From a virus, in the IMG/VR virus record IMGVR_UViG_3300009419_000035, positions 1 to 38,861 of that record: a DNA stretch of 38,861 bases, one strand, 5' to 3'. The notes under the pieces were generated by a model. That model was given only the letters and a program-made list of their open reading frames with translations. It was not told the DNA's origin and ran no database searches. Positions 1 to 8,549 of the stretch are shown one piece after another (position 1 is the stretch's first letter; each line of letters starts with the position of its first letter). The position numbers and the translations under genes were made by a program.

Positions 1-1092
1 ATCGATCGCTACGATCCAATCCTAATCTCGCTCGTTCGTCGTGCGTTGCCAAACCTAATGGCATATGACGTTGCTGGCGTTCAACCTATGACTGGTCCAA
101 CTGGTCTTATCTTCGCAATGAAGTCGAAGTATGCGACACAAGACGGCACAGAAGCACTCTTCAACGAAGCAGATACTGACTTCGCTGGTACAGGAACTCA
201 TGCTGGTTCAAACCCAGTTGATGGTTCTTACACCACAGGTACTGGTATTGCTACTGTTGACGCTGAGCAACTTGGCGAATCAGGCGGAACTGACTTCAAC
301 GAAATGGCGTTCTCGATCGAGAAGACAACTGTAACTGCTAAGACACGTGCTCTTAAAGCAGAATACACAGTAGAACTCGCTCAAGATCTCAAGGCAATTC
401 ACGGTCTTGACGCTGAAGGCGAACTTTCAAACATCCTTTCACAAGAAATTCTTGCTGAAATCAACCGCGAAGTTATCCGTACGATCTACAAGGTTGCTAA
501 GACAGGTGCTGCTTCGACTGCAACTGCTGGTACTTTCGATCTTGACGTTGACTCAAACGGTCGTTGGTCGGTTGAGCGTTTCAAGGGTCTTCTGTTCAAC
601 ATCGAACGTGACGCTAACGTAATCGCTCAAGACACTCGTCGTGGTAAGGGTAACTTCATTATCTGTTCGTCAGACGTTGCTGCTGCTCTTGCAATGGCAG
701 GTATGCTTGACACAGGTGGTGCACTTAATGGTTCGCCAACTCTTCAAGTTGATGACACAGGCAATACCTTCGTTGGTACGCTGAACGGTCGTTACAAGGT
801 ATTCGTTGATCCTTACTCAGCAAACACTGGCGCTGCATCGCAGTTCTATGTTGTTGGTTATAAGGGTGCCAATGCTTATGACGCTGGTATCTTCTATTGC
901 CCATACGTTCCACTACAAATGGTTCGTGCTATCGACCCTAACACCTTCCAACCAAAAATTGGTTTCAAGACTCGTTACGGCATGATCGCTAACCCATTCG
1001 TAACTCAGTCGAACGGTACAACTGACGGTGATACATTCACTGCCAACCGCAACCAATACTATCGTCGCGTTAAGGTTACTAACCTTATGTAA
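1..1092 (+). CDS. 23: Major capsid protein gp23, 5'-truncated by window
   Basis: This is the main shell protein of the T4-like head; in the family it is cleaved by the prohead protease and forms the hexamers of the icosahedral capsid. The frame is open from base 1 and the first codons read IDRYDPILISLVRRALPNL, so the gene begins outside the window; the ATG at 46 is internal. The stretch VQPMTGPTGLIFAMKSKY is a hallmark of gp23, followed by conserved AEYTVELAQDLKAIHG and INREVIRTI. About 363 of the roughly 520 residues of T4 gp23 are present. The gene ends at TAA 1090-1092 and is followed by a strong terminator. Identification is firm from conserved motifs; the gp21 cleavage site would lie upstream. 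Confidence 0.97.
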   Translation: MDRYDPILISLVRRALPNLMAYDVAGVQPMTGPTGLIFAMKSKYATQDGTEALFNEADTDFAGTGTHAGSNPVDGSYTTGTGIATVDAEQLGESGGTDFNEMAFSIEKTTVTAKTRALKAEYTVELAQDLKAIHGLDAEGELSNILSQEILAEINREVIRTIYKVAKTGAASTATAGTFDLDVDSNGRWSVERFKGLLFNIERDANVIAQDTRRGKGNFIICSSDVAAALAMAGMLDTGGALNGSPTLQVDDTGNTFVGTLNGRYKVFVDPYSANTGAASQFYVVGYKGANAYDAGIFYCPYVPLQMVRAIDPNTFQPKIGFKTRYGMIANPFVTQSNGTTDGDTFTANRNQYYRRVKVTNLM

Positions 1093-1131
1093 TCGATACC
1101 TCTCCGTTAGAGAGAGGGTTGCTAAGAAACT

Positions 1132-1160
1132 GGGGGGAGCAGAAATGCTCTCCCCATTTT
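1132..1160 (+). terminator. Rho-independent terminator after gp23
   Basis: A 10-bp stem (1132-1141 with 1146-1155, one G-U wobble) closes a GAAA tetraloop and is followed by ATTTT. It lies 40 bases after the gp23 stop and just before the late promoter of the next gene, so it separates the capsid transcript from the tail-tube gene. Confidence 0.85.
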
Positions 1161-1163
1161 CAT

Positions 1164-1171
1164 TATAAATA
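1164..1171 (+). promoter_or_regulatory. Late promoter TATAAATA
   Basis: An exact match to the T4 late promoter -10 box, followed by G as in the other extragenic copies of this window. It sits between the gp23 terminator and the tail-tube start, with the ATG 22 bases downstream. In T4 this box is read by the phage sigma factor gp55 with clamp gp45 as activator. Confidence 0.8.
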
Positions 1172-1193
1172 GTATGAAACAAATGAGGGTAAC

Positions 1194-1778
1194 ATGGTAT
1201 TAAAAACATCACTAGGTGTAACAGAAGCAAACTGGGTTAATCAACAACCCAGCGATCTCGATTATCTTAAACCAAATGGATTTAAGTTTCAGATCCACAA
1301 TCTACCAAATGTTTCATACTTCTGTCAGGCAGCAAACATTCCTGCTATTCAAATTGGTTCACCTGAATTCCAAACACCTCTGTCAAATATTCCAGTTCCT
1401 GGTGATAAATTGACATACGGCGACTTGGTAATTCGATTCCTTGTTCAAGAGAACATGAGCAACTACCTCGAACTATATAACTGGTTGGTTGGTCTAGGAT
1501 TCCCAGAGTCTAGAGAGCAATACAAAAACTGGAATGAAGCGCAACGTTATAGATTTCCTGCTATCTCAGATAAACGCCTCGGTGCACTAGGCAACTTCTC
1601 TGATGCCGACTTCTTCATTCTTGACTCGGACAATAATCCGAATGTTAAAATTACATACTATGATGTGTTTCCTGTCAGTCTCGAGGCATTAGACTTCGAT
1701 ATTAGTTCTGGTAGAGCAGACTTCTTGGTTGGTATTGCTGCATTTAAATATCGCCAATATACTGTTGAGGCACTTTAA
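1194..1778 (+). CDS. 19: Tail tube protein, gp19/gp54 family
   Basis: A 194-residue virion protein of the T4 tail-tube type. Tube proteins stack as hexameric rings inside the contractile sheath and form the DNA channel. The core reads FQIHNLPNVSYFCQAANIP, then VPGDKLTYGDLVIRFLVQEN and YLELYNWLVGLGFPE, the arrangement seen in tail-tube paralogues of marine T4-like phages. It is longer than T4 gp19 (163 residues). The ATG at 1194 has GAGGG at 1185-1189. The gene is alone between a terminator and an early promoter and has its own late promoter. Because these phages carry several paralogues, it could instead be the baseplate tube initiator gp54; gp19 is the more general name. Confidence 0.75.
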   Translation: MVLKTSLGVTEANWVNQQPSDLDYLKPNGFKFQIHNLPNVSYFCQAANIPAIQIGSPEFQTPLSNIPVPGDKLTYGDLVIRFLVQENMSNYLELYNWLVGLGFPESREQYKNWNEAQRYRFPAISDKRLGALGNFSDADFFILDSDNNPNVKITYYDVFPVSLEALDFDISSGRADFLVGIAAFKYRQYTVEAL

Positions 1779-1781
1779 AGC

Positions 1782-1810
1782 TTGACATTCCAAACAAAAT
1801 TTAGTATACT
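1782..1810 (+). promoter_or_regulatory. Sigma70-type promoter for uvsY-uvsW
   Basis: TTGACA (1782-1787), a 17-base spacer ending in TTTAG, and TATACT (1805-1810). It starts 4 bases after the tail-tube stop and 27 bases before uvsY. Eleven of twelve hexamer bases match consensus. Confidence 0.85.
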
Positions 1811-1836
1811 TATATTATTTTTCTATTGAGGGCATT

Positions 1837-2277
1837 ATGAAACTATCTGAAATTCAAGAGTCATGGACTAAAGACTGTAAGATCGATCAATTAAATCTTG
1901 GTCCAGAGTCAACCAAAACCCCAGAGTTGCACTCTAAGTATCTCAACATACTATCAAATTCTAAACTGCAACTGCGCAAGGCAGAGGCAGATTATTATCG
2001 CTTGCGCAGAACTAAGATGCGGTATTATCGTGGAGAACTTACACGCGAAGAACTCGAAGAACATGGATGGAATCAATACCAAGGTCTCAAACCACTGAAG
2101 AATGAGATGGATGATGTTCTTCAATGTGATGAAGAGATGATCAAGCAACAGGACAAGATTGATTATATCAAAGCAGTTCTATACCAATTAGAGCAGATTC
2201 TGCGGTCACTAAATAGTAGGACATGGGATATTAAGTCTGCGATTGAGTGGACCAAGTTTACAAATGGATTAATGTGA
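1837..2277 (+). CDS. uvsY: UvsY recombination mediator
   Basis: A 146-residue protein that matches T4 UvsY (137 residues) in length, charge pattern and position before uvsW. In T4 UvsY loads the recombinase UvsX onto gp32-coated single-stranded DNA. The N-terminal pattern LSEIQESWTKDCKID and the Lys/Arg-rich helix RLRRTKMRYYRGELT resemble the T4 segment around ALKARLDYYSG. The start has GAGGG 7 bases upstream. It overlaps the next gene and is driven by the promoter at 1782. Its partner UvsX is encoded at 24000. Confidence 0.9.
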   Translation: MKLSEIQESWTKDCKIDQLNLGPESTKTPELHSKYLNILSNSKLQLRKAEADYYRLRRTKMRYYRGELTREELEEHGWNQYQGLKPLKNEMDDVLQCDEEMIKQQDKIDYIKAVLYQLEQILRSLNSRTWDIKSAIEWTKFTNGLM

Positions 2278-3776
2278 CCGATCTAACCATCACGAAAAAA
2301 GATGAAGTGTATCTTAATGTGGAATGCGACCCCAGTATTTCACAGGAACTATCAGAGTATTTTACGTTTGATGTTCCAGGTGCAAAATTTATGCCCACCT
2401 ACCGTGCTAAGTTATGGGACGGTAAGGCACGTTTGTTTAACATGTGGACCAAAGAACTATACGTAGGACTTCTTCCATATCTCAGAGAATTTTGTCAGCG
2501 TAATGAGTATGAGATGGACGTTCAGATCGAACGTATCGGCGATCCCATAACCTACGAAGAACTGGTTGAATATGCTGACTCGCTGAATCTTCACTCACAA
2601 GGTAATCCGATCGAAGCGAGAGACTACCAGTTGGACGCTGTTAAGTATGCGATTCGCATCGGCAGAACTCTGCTACTGTCGCCAACTGCATCGGGTAAGT
2701 CGCTGATCATTTATCTTTTGATGCGTTACCATCAAAAGTTTGGACGCAAACAATTAATTATTGTTCCAACCACATCTCTGGTTGAACAAATGTATAAGGA
2801 CTTTCAAGATTATGCCTCGGAAACAGACTGGAAAGCAAGTTACAATTGTGCGAGAATCTATTCAGGGTTCGAGAAGTCGAATGAGTATCCCATTACAATA
2901 TCAACATGGCAGTCAATCTACAAATTACCTAAAAAGTTTTTTGATGGGTTTGATGTTATATATGGAGACGAAGCGCATCTTTTCAAAGCGAAATCGCTAA
3001 CATCAATCTTCAACAAATGCACCAAGACTAAGTTCCGGATCGGAACAACAGGAACTCTTGATGGAACTAAGACGCATAAGTTAATCCTCGAGGGATTGTT
3101 TGGCAAGGTGCACAAAGTTATCTCTACCAAAGAATTGATGGAGCAGGGGTCAGTCGCCGATCTGGCGATTGCTTGCCTCGTTCTTGATTATCCCGACGAA
3201 GAAAAGAAGGCGCTGGCGAAGTATACCTATCAGGAAGAAATGGACTGGTTGGTAACACACAAAAAACGGAACAACATAATCAAGAATCTGGCAACGACAC
3301 AGAAGGGCAACACGCTAGTTCTGTTTCAGTTTGTCGAGAAACATGGCGCAGTTTTGTATGACTTGATCAAAGAGAAGATCGGAAATTCCCGTCAAGTATT
3401 CTTTGTCCATGGTGGAACTGATACTCAGCAGCGCGAGAAGGTTCGTGAGATTACTGAGAAAGAAAAAGATGCAGTCATCATTGCATCGTATGGCACCTTT
3501 TCAACGGGAATAAATATAAGGAATCTGCATAATGTCATATTCGCTTCTCCGTCGAAATCCAGAGTAAGAAATCTCCAGTCGATTGGTAGAGGGTTGCGTA
3601 AGGGAGATGACAAAACTTCCTGTCGCCTTTTTGATATAGGTGATGACCTATCTTGGAAGAGCAGAAAAAATTATACTCTACTACACATGATAGAGAGAAT
3701 TAAGTTATATAATGAAGAAGGTTTTAAATACAAACTCGTGAGGATATCTACTGATGGAAACTCCAAAGGTACTTAA
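2274..3776 (+). CDS. uvsW: UvsW superfamily 2 DNA helicase
   Basis: An ATP-dependent helicase that in T4 drives branch migration and unwinds R-loops, helping switch replication from origin-dependent to recombination-dependent. It has a UvsW-type N-terminal domain, helicase motif I as SPTASGKSL, motif II as GDEAHLF, motif III as GTTGTLDG and motif VI as SIGRGLRKGD. The GTG at 2274 gives 500 residues, close to T4 UvsW (503), and overlaps the uvsY stop by four bases; another in-frame GTG at 2247 would add nine residues and cannot be excluded. The 3' end overlaps the next gene by 23 bases. Confidence 0.93.
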   Translation: MTDLTITKKDEVYLNVECDPSISQELSEYFTFDVPGAKFMPTYRAKLWDGKARLFNMWTKELYVGLLPYLREFCQRNEYEMDVQIERIGDPITYEELVEYADSLNLHSQGNPIEARDYQLDAVKYAIRIGRTLLLSPTASGKSLIIYLLMRYHQKFGRKQLIIVPTTSLVEQMYKDFQDYASETDWKASYNCARIYSGFEKSNEYPITISTWQSIYKLPKKFFDGFDVIYGDEAHLFKAKSLTSIFNKCTKTKFRIGTTGTLDGTKTHKLILEGLFGKVHKVISTKELMEQGSVADLAIACLVLDYPDEEKKALAKYTYQEEMDWLVTHKKRNNIIKNLATTQKGNTLVLFQFVEKHGAVLYDLIKEKIGNSRQVFFVHGGTDTQQREKVREITEKEKDAVIIASYGTFSTGINIRNLHNVIFASPSKSRVRNLQSIGRGLRKGDDKTSCRLFDIGDDLSWKSRKNYTLLHMIERIKLYNEEGFKYKLVRISTDGNSKGT

Positions 3777-4122
3777 ATTTAAAAATGGCGACCTAGTAAT
3801 CGCATCGATAAGGGACAGTGATACCAATGAATTATTCTGGATGGATAATCCCATTGCGGTAGTTCCCTATCCTGTCATTCAAGAAGATGTTGTTGGGGAA
3901 ACGTTTCTTCTGAAACCATGGATTGGTATTACTACAGAGAAAACTTTCCTGATTCCCAAATCCGAAATAATTACTGTCTGTGTATTGAGAGAAAATCTCC
4001 TCGCCCAGTATGAGAGATATATCTCAGGGGAAGTAAAACTTCCCGAGGAAACGCAAGAGACAAACGTCGACATGGAAATGTTGCACTCCCGACTACTCAG
4101 AAGCAGGAACCTACTCAATTAA
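3754..4122 (+). CDS. Sm-like fold conserved phage protein
   Basis: A 122-residue protein of unknown function. The start VLKFKNGDLVIASIRD followed by hydrophobic strands and a late tyrosine helix (LLAQYERYI) is the layout of small Sm/Hfq-like beta-barrel proteins seen in marine T4-like phages. A second, diverged relative is encoded at 19780. It overlaps uvsW by 23 bases, so it is probably translationally coupled to it. Its 3' end lies 40 bases from a minus-strand consensus promoter that would make RNA antisense to it. The Sm-like assignment comes from pattern memory and is not certain. Confidence 0.6.
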   Translation: METPKVLKFKNGDLVIASIRDSDTNELFWMDNPIAVVPYPVIQEDVVGETFLLKPWIGITTEKTFLIPKSEIITVCVLRENLLAQYERYISGEVKLPEETQETNVDMEMLHSRLLRSRNLLN

Positions 4123-4161
4123 GCAGTAGTAAAGCTATTATTCATCATACTCGACATAGTC

Positions 4162-4190
4162 ATTATACCTCGAATCGCGAGTGTTGTCAA
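4162..4190 (-). promoter_or_regulatory. Perfect-consensus minus-strand promoter
   Basis: On the minus strand: TTGACA (4190-4185), a 17-base spacer ending TTCGAGG, and TATAAT (4167-4162). All twelve bases match the sigma70 consensus. The flanks GCTTGAC and TTCGAGGTA-AATGA match the plus-strand promoter at 10584, so it belongs to the same phage promoter class. The start would be near 4155 and transcription would run antisense into the Sm-like gene and uvsW. Confidence 0.75.
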
Positions 4191-4223
4191 GCTATATACT
4201 GAAATAATAGTGAAAAAAAATCA

Positions 4224-4252
4224 TTGACTAATTAGAAAAAGTATAGTATAAC
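4224..4252 (+). promoter_or_regulatory. Sigma70-type promoter for gene 55
   Basis: TTGACT (4224-4229), a 17-base spacer ending AGTATAG, and TATAAC (4247-4252). It lies 23 bases upstream of the gp55 ATG and is divergent from the minus-strand promoter at 4162-4190. Confidence 0.75.
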
Positions 4253-4274
4253 GTATGTATAGATGGAGTTATAA

Positions 4275-4886
4275 ATGACTGAAATACCAGAAAAGAATGT
4301 GAAAAAACCATTCAAGAAGAACAAGAAAAACAACATACATTATGTAGATAACTCTAAGTTTCTAGAAGAGATTACTAAGTATCGAAATAGTGTGCTTGCC
4401 GCAAAAGAAGCAGGAACATTGAAACCACGTGTTCCTAACTATATCGGAGAATGCTTTCTAAAGATCGCAACTCACTTGGCATACAAGAGTAACTTTATCA
4501 ATTATACCTATCGAGAAGAAATGGTTTCGGATGGTATTGAAAATTGTATTACTTACATTGATAATTTCAATCCTGAAAAATCTAATAATCCCTTCGCATA
4601 TTTCACTCAGATAACATACTATGCATTCCTCCGTCGTATCGCGAAGGAGAAACGCCAGCAGCAAACTAAGTATCGATACATGAGAAACATTGATGTCCAT
4701 GACTTGATCACTCAAGACCACGATACAGGCGATTACGGCAATGAGTTTATTGACTATGTTAAGAAGCAGATGGACATGATTGATGAGTTTGATAAACCCG
4801 ATGCACCAAAGGTCAATAACTTACCGAAGCGTCGACCGAAATATTTAGACCAAAAAATCATTGACAATTCTCTTGATATAGAGTAG
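4275..4886 (+). CDS. 55: gp55 late-transcription sigma factor
   Basis: A small sigma factor (203 residues; T4 gp55 is 185) that directs host RNA polymerase to late promoters of the TATAAATA type. The core YREEMVSDGIENCITYIDN and NPFAYFTQITYYAFLRRI is the conserved sigma region 2 segment that binds core polymerase and the -10 box. The N-terminus is very basic (about nine lysines in the first 24 residues). The ATG has GGAG upstream. Activation in T4 requires the clamp gp45, encoded at 14894. The stop codon lies inside the -10 box of the next promoter. Confidence 0.95.
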   Translation: MTEIPEKNVKKPFKKNKKNNIHYVDNSKFLEEITKYRNSVLAAKEAGTLKPRVPNYIGECFLKIATHLAYKSNFINYTYREEMVSDGIENCITYIDNFNPEKSNNPFAYFTQITYYAFLRRIAKEKRQQQTKYRYMRNIDVHDLITQDHDTGDYGNEFIDYVKKQMDMIDEFDKPDAPKVNNLPKRRPKYLDQKIIDNSLDIE

Positions 4887-4889
4887 AAT
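4861..4889 (+). promoter_or_regulatory. Promoter inside the 3' end of gene 55
   Basis: TTGACA (4861-4866), exactly 17 bases, TAGAAT (4884-4889). The TAG stop of gp55 (4884-4886) forms the first half of the -10 box. It would drive the membrane protein and the 47-46 operon. Confidence 0.7.
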
Positions 4890-4921
4890 GGATTTATTAA
4901 AGATTGTTAAAGGAGTTGTAT

Positions 4922-5251
4922 ATGACTGAAGTAAAAACTAACAAGTACGTTGTGTGGTTGAGTGAAAATTGGTTTACAGCATTTTTGTTTCTTGCGTTTG
5001 TATCGATCATCGGTACATTAATCGCTGATGTCATTGACCATAGGAATGGTGTTCAAGGTGTTTCTACGCAGAATCCAGGATGCATCTATCTTGAGTCAAG
5101 TGATCTCGGCGATGGTCAACACTACATGATCTGTGACGGACAAATTGTTCTTAAGCGTCTCGCAGAAGAAGGTGGAGTAGAACCAACCACCGAAGAAAAG
5201 TTGGAGGAAGTGGTTCCTACTGAAGCGAAACCAACTACAACTGCAAAGTAA
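4922..5251 (+). CDS. Small single-pass membrane protein
   Basis: A 109-residue protein not recognised by family. A hydrophobic segment (WFTAFLFLAFVSIIGTLIAD, about residues 17-36) is a single membrane span. It is followed by a short domain with two cysteines (NPGCIYLE and MICDGQ) and an acidic, threonine- and proline-rich tail ending TEAKPTTTAK. The ATG at 4922 has AAGGAG 6 bases upstream; an upstream TTG at 4904 overlaps that site and is rejected. It sits between gene 55 and genes 47-46, downstream of the promoter at 4861. The basic N-terminus and later acidic part leave topology open. Confidence 0.75.
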   Translation: MTEVKTNKYVVWLSENWFTAFLFLAFVSIIGTLIADVIDHRNGVQGVSTQNPGCIYLESSDLGDGQHYMICDGQIVLKRLAEEGGVEPTTEEKLEEVVPTEAKPTTTAK

Positions 5252-5266
5252 TTAGAAAGTTCGAGT

Positions 5267-6322
5267 ATGAAGGTTGCGTTGATCACAGACACTCACTTTG
5301 GTGCTAGGTCAGATTCTATTCCGTTCGATAACTTCTTCGCGAAGTTTTATACTGAGGTGTTTTTCCCGCACCTTGAACAAGCAGGAATTAAAACTATTAT
5401 TCATCTTGGTGATGTTTTTGATCGTCGCAAGTTTATAAACTATAACACACTAAAAAAGTGTCGTGAGTATTTCTTCGATAAAGCACGAGATCTTGGTATT
5501 GACGTGCACATGATCGCAGGAAACCATGACACATTTTTCAAGAATACGAATGAAGTAAACTCACTAGACCTGCTACTTCGTGAATATGGTAACGTGATTA
5601 CATATTCTGAGGCAGAAGAAATTAAACTCGACGGAAAGAATCTACTGCTTGTTCCATGGATTTGTTCAGGTAACTATGCAGAAACCATGGAGGTTGTAGA
5701 TAAAAGTAATGCACAAGCAGTATTTGGACACTTTGAGTTTTCAGGTTTCGAAATGTATCGTGGGCATAAAAATGACCACGGCATGGGCACTGCAGAGTTT
5801 GACAAATTTCCTCTTGTTTGCTCTGGTCATTTTCATCATCGGAGTCGGTCTGGTAACATTGTCTATCTTGGTAATACCTATGAGTTTACTTGGAGCGATT
5901 ATAATGATCCACGAGGGTATCACCTCTATGATACGGAAACGAATGAGATAGAATTTCATGAGAACCCATTTAAAATCTTTCTTAAAATCTATTATGATGA
6001 CACTACTGGTGACCCTAGTTTGCTTGATCTTAGCACACTTGTGGGGAGTTGCGTTCGATTAGTTGTCGTAAAGAAAACAGACTTCTATAAGTTTGATCGT
6101 TTCGTTGACAAGTTGTATGATTGCAACCTGATCGAATTAAAAATTATTGAAGACTTCTCAGAGTTTGAGACCGAGGCAATGGAAGATGAGAAACTTGACA
6201 TTGAGGATACAATGACAGTTCTTTCTGATTTTGTTGACACAGTTTCAACCGACCTTGATAAAGACAAGATTAAAAACCTACTGAGAACTTTGTATATTGA
6301 GGCACAGCACGTTTCTGTATGA
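5267..6322 (+). CDS. 47: gp47 recombination nuclease subunit (Mre11/SbcD-like)
   Basis: The nuclease half of the T4 gp46-gp47 complex, which resects double-strand ends for recombination-dependent replication and helps degrade host DNA. Metallophosphoesterase motifs are in order: ALITDTHFG (residues 4-12), HLGDVFDRR, MIAGNHDTFF, VFGHFEFSG and CSGHFHHRS, which supply the Asp, His and Asn metal ligands. The length of 351 residues is close to T4 gp47 (339). The stop overlaps the start of gene 46 as ATGA, the usual coupling of this pair. The ribosome site is weak. Confidence 0.96.
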   Translation: MKVALITDTHFGARSDSIPFDNFFAKFYTEVFFPHLEQAGIKTIIHLGDVFDRRKFINYNTLKKCREYFFDKARDLGIDVHMIAGNHDTFFKNTNEVNSLDLLLREYGNVITYSEAEEIKLDGKNLLLVPWICSGNYAETMEVVDKSNAQAVFGHFEFSGFEMYRGHKNDHGMGTAEFDKFPLVCSGHFHHRSRSGNIVYLGNTYEFTWSDYNDPRGYHLYDTETNEIEFHENPFKIFLKIYYDDTTGDPSLLDLSTLVGSCVRLVVVKKTDFYKFDRFVDKLYDCNLIELKIIEDFSEFETEAMEDEKLDIEDTMTVLSDFVDTVSTDLDKDKIKNLLRTLYIEAQHVSV

Positions 6323-8034
6323 TTTATTTTAAAACAATACGATGGAAGAATCTTCTATCAACTGGTAATACGTTTACTGAAATTTATTTGAATCGCTCAC
6401 CGAGCACTCTGATTGTTGGTGAGAATGGTGGTGGTAAATCGACTTTCCTTGATGCGCTATGCTTCGGTCTGTTTGGTAAACCATTCCGTAATATTAATAA
6501 ACCACAACTACTAAACTCAATCAATAAGAAGAATCTTGTTGTTGAGATTGAGTTCTCAGTAGGCGGTAAAGACTATAAGATTGTTCGTGGTATTAAACCG
6601 AATGTCTTTGAGATTGAATCTGGTGGTGAAGTAATCAATCAGGATGCTGCTGCCAGAGACTATCAGAAGTATCTCGAAGAATCAATTCTGAAATTTAATT
6701 ACAAGTCATTTACACAGATTGTTATTCTGGGTTCTGCATCGTTTACTCCATTCATGCAGTTGCCACCGTTTACTCGTCGTGAGATTATCGAAGACATTCT
6801 TGATATTCAGATCTTCACTACGATGAACACAGTTCTGAAGGATAAGATGACTGCTCTCAAGGATCAGGTTAGCGAAGCAGAAAACAAACTAGAAGTCTTG
6901 AAGCAGAAGGCAACTATTCAAAAAGAATATGTTGACACGCTGGAAGCAAACAAGGAAAAGAGAGTTGATGAAATTATCTTCCGAATCGAAGAGGGTGAGT
7001 TATCCATCGCGAGTTTCCAAAGTCTTGTTACTGCGCTCGAAGATAAAAAGATTACGCAAGAAGATGCCCGTGCAGTGCTCGGTGACCTTGCCAGTAAGCA
7101 AAAGAAACTCGAACAATTCAAAACCAAGTTTTCCACCCAACTCCGCGATCTTCAAAAGGAGGTGGCGTTCTATAATGAAACGGACGAATGTCCTACGTGC
7201 CAGCAGGGTATTGCCCACGACCATAAAGAAACAATCGTATCGTCTCGCCAAGAGAAAATCGAAGAACTTTCTTCAGGAATGGAGAAACTCCAGGAAGAAT
7301 TTACAAAACTCGAAGAACTTATCGCCCAGGATAATGCTCTGGTTGAAAAGATACAAGAACTGAATAAAGAAATTCTCTCAAATAACAATGAGATTATTAT
7401 CGTGCAACGTCTTGTTCAGGCGCTCAACCTAGAATTGAATGACATTCAAACTAAGACTGCTGACATTGATGTCGAGAAGGATAAGTTAAAGCAACTCGCA
7501 AAGGAAGTTGTCTCTCAAAATACCGAGAAGGCAAGACTGAATGAAGAAAAGCATTACATGGAAGTTGTCTCGACACTCCTCAAGGACACTGGTATTAAGA
7601 CTAAGATTATTCGGCAGTATCTTCCAGTTATCAATAAGTTGGTGAATAAATATCTTCAAGCAATGGACTTCTTTGTGCAGTTTAATCTGGATGAAAAGTT
7701 TGATGAAACTATCAAGTCTCGCCATCGTGATGACTTTAGTTACGCTTCGTTCTCGGAAGGTGAAAAGCAGAGAATCGATCTGGCACTCCTGTTTACCTGG
7801 AGAACTATTGCTAAGATGAAGAACAGCGTAGCAACTAATCTGCTTATTCTCGATGAGGTATTTGATTCCTCACTAGACAATAATGGCACCGATTATGTTA
7901 TGGCGTTGTTAGATACTGTTGGGGAAGATACTAATGTCTTTGTTATCAGTCACAAGGGTGATCAACTGTTTGACAAGTTCCGCAGTTTGATCAAGTTCGA
8001 AAAGAAAAATAATTACAGTGAAATGGTGGTATAA
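6319..8034 (+). CDS. 46: gp46 recombination nuclease ATPase subunit (Rad50/SbcC-like)
   Basis: The ABC/SMC-type ATPase partner of gp47. The Walker A loop is GENGGGKST (residues 34-42). Two long coiled-coil arms flank a zinc hook CPTC at residues 291-294, through which two complexes dimerise. The signature motif is SFSEGEKQRIDLAL (near residue 478) and Walker B is LLILDEVFDSS (near residue 506). The length of 571 residues is close to T4 gp46 (560). It overlaps gene 47 by four bases and the deformylase gene by one base (TAATG). Confidence 0.96.
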   Translation: MIYFKTIRWKNLLSTGNTFTEIYLNRSPSTLIVGENGGGKSTFLDALCFGLFGKPFRNINKPQLLNSINKKNLVVEIEFSVGGKDYKIVRGIKPNVFEIESGGEVINQDAAARDYQKYLEESILKFNYKSFTQIVILGSASFTPFMQLPPFTRREIIEDILDIQIFTTMNTVLKDKMTALKDQVSEAENKLEVLKQKATIQKEYVDTLEANKEKRVDEIIFRIEEGELSIASFQSLVTALEDKKITQEDARAVLGDLASKQKKLEQFKTKFSTQLRDLQKEVAFYNETDECPTCQQGIAHDHKETIVSSRQEKIEELSSGMEKLQEEFTKLEELIAQDNALVEKIQELNKEILSNNNEIIIVQRLVQALNLELNDIQTKTADIDVEKDKLKQLAKEVVSQNTEKARLNEEKHYMEVVSTLLKDTGIKTKIIRQYLPVINKLVNKYLQAMDFFVQFNLDEKFDETIKSRHRDDFSYASFSEGEKQRIDLALLFTWRTIAKMKNSVATNLLILDEVFDSSLDNNGTDYVMALLDTVGEDTNVFVISHKGDQLFDKFRSLIKFEKKNNYSEMVV

Positions 8035-8549
8035 TGGAACTACTTAAATTTACAGATCCTGCTCTTCGCAAGATTCCAGAGATCTTTGATTTTGAAACAC
8101 AGAATGCACAAGAACTTGCTGATAAATTGTGGGAGGAATCTAGAAGGTTACGGGGACTTGGTCTTTCTGCCAATCAAGTTGGTATTGATTCTAAAGTTTT
8201 TGTGATGGGATCTGACGATACTAATCGTAAGAACGTGTTTAATCCACAGGTAGTTTCTGTCTCTAAAGAAACAGAACTTGCCAAGGAAGGATGTTTATCT
8301 TATCCTGGATTGTGGTTGGCAGTAAAACGACCCAAGGAAGTTACGATGTCATACCAGACTGTTACTGGAGAATATGTGGTTGAAACTTTTACGGGTCTCC
8401 CCGCAAGAATTGCCCAACATGAATTTGATCATATGGAAGGATTGAACTTCTCTGATCATGTATCACAGTTGAAACTGGATATGGCACTCAAGTCTTTAAA
8501 CAAACGAGCAAGAAAGTATCTGAGGAAATATGTCAAACAAAACGTATGA
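8034..8549 (+). CDS. def: Peptide deformylase
   Basis: It removes the formyl group from the first methionine of new proteins, using a metal held by one Cys and two His. All three family motifs are intact: GLSANQ (residues 43-48), EGCLS (85-89, metal ligand Cys87) and QHEFDH (128-133, His129, Glu130, His133), so the enzyme should be active. The length of 171 residues is normal for a full PDF. Deformylases are known from T4-like cyanophages. The gene is coupled to gene 46 (TAATG) and overlaps the following gene by 20 bases. Confidence 0.95.
   Translation: MELLKFTDPALRKIPEIFDFETQNAQELADKLWEESRRLRGLGLSANQVGIDSKVFVMGSDDTNRKNVFNPQVVSVSKETELAKEGCLSYPGLWLAVKRPKEVTMSYQTVTGEYVVETFTGLPARIAQHEFDHMEGLNFSDHVSQLKLDMALKSLNKRARKYLRKYVKQNV

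Noticed and set aside
4135-4210. CTATTATT / AATAATAG inverted repeat around the antisense promoter
   Set aside because: Only 8 bases, very AT-rich and 60 bases apart; not strong enough to call a structure.
8030-8035. TATAAT before the deformylase gene
   Set aside because: No -35 box lies 15-19 bases upstream and the hexamer overlaps the start codon.
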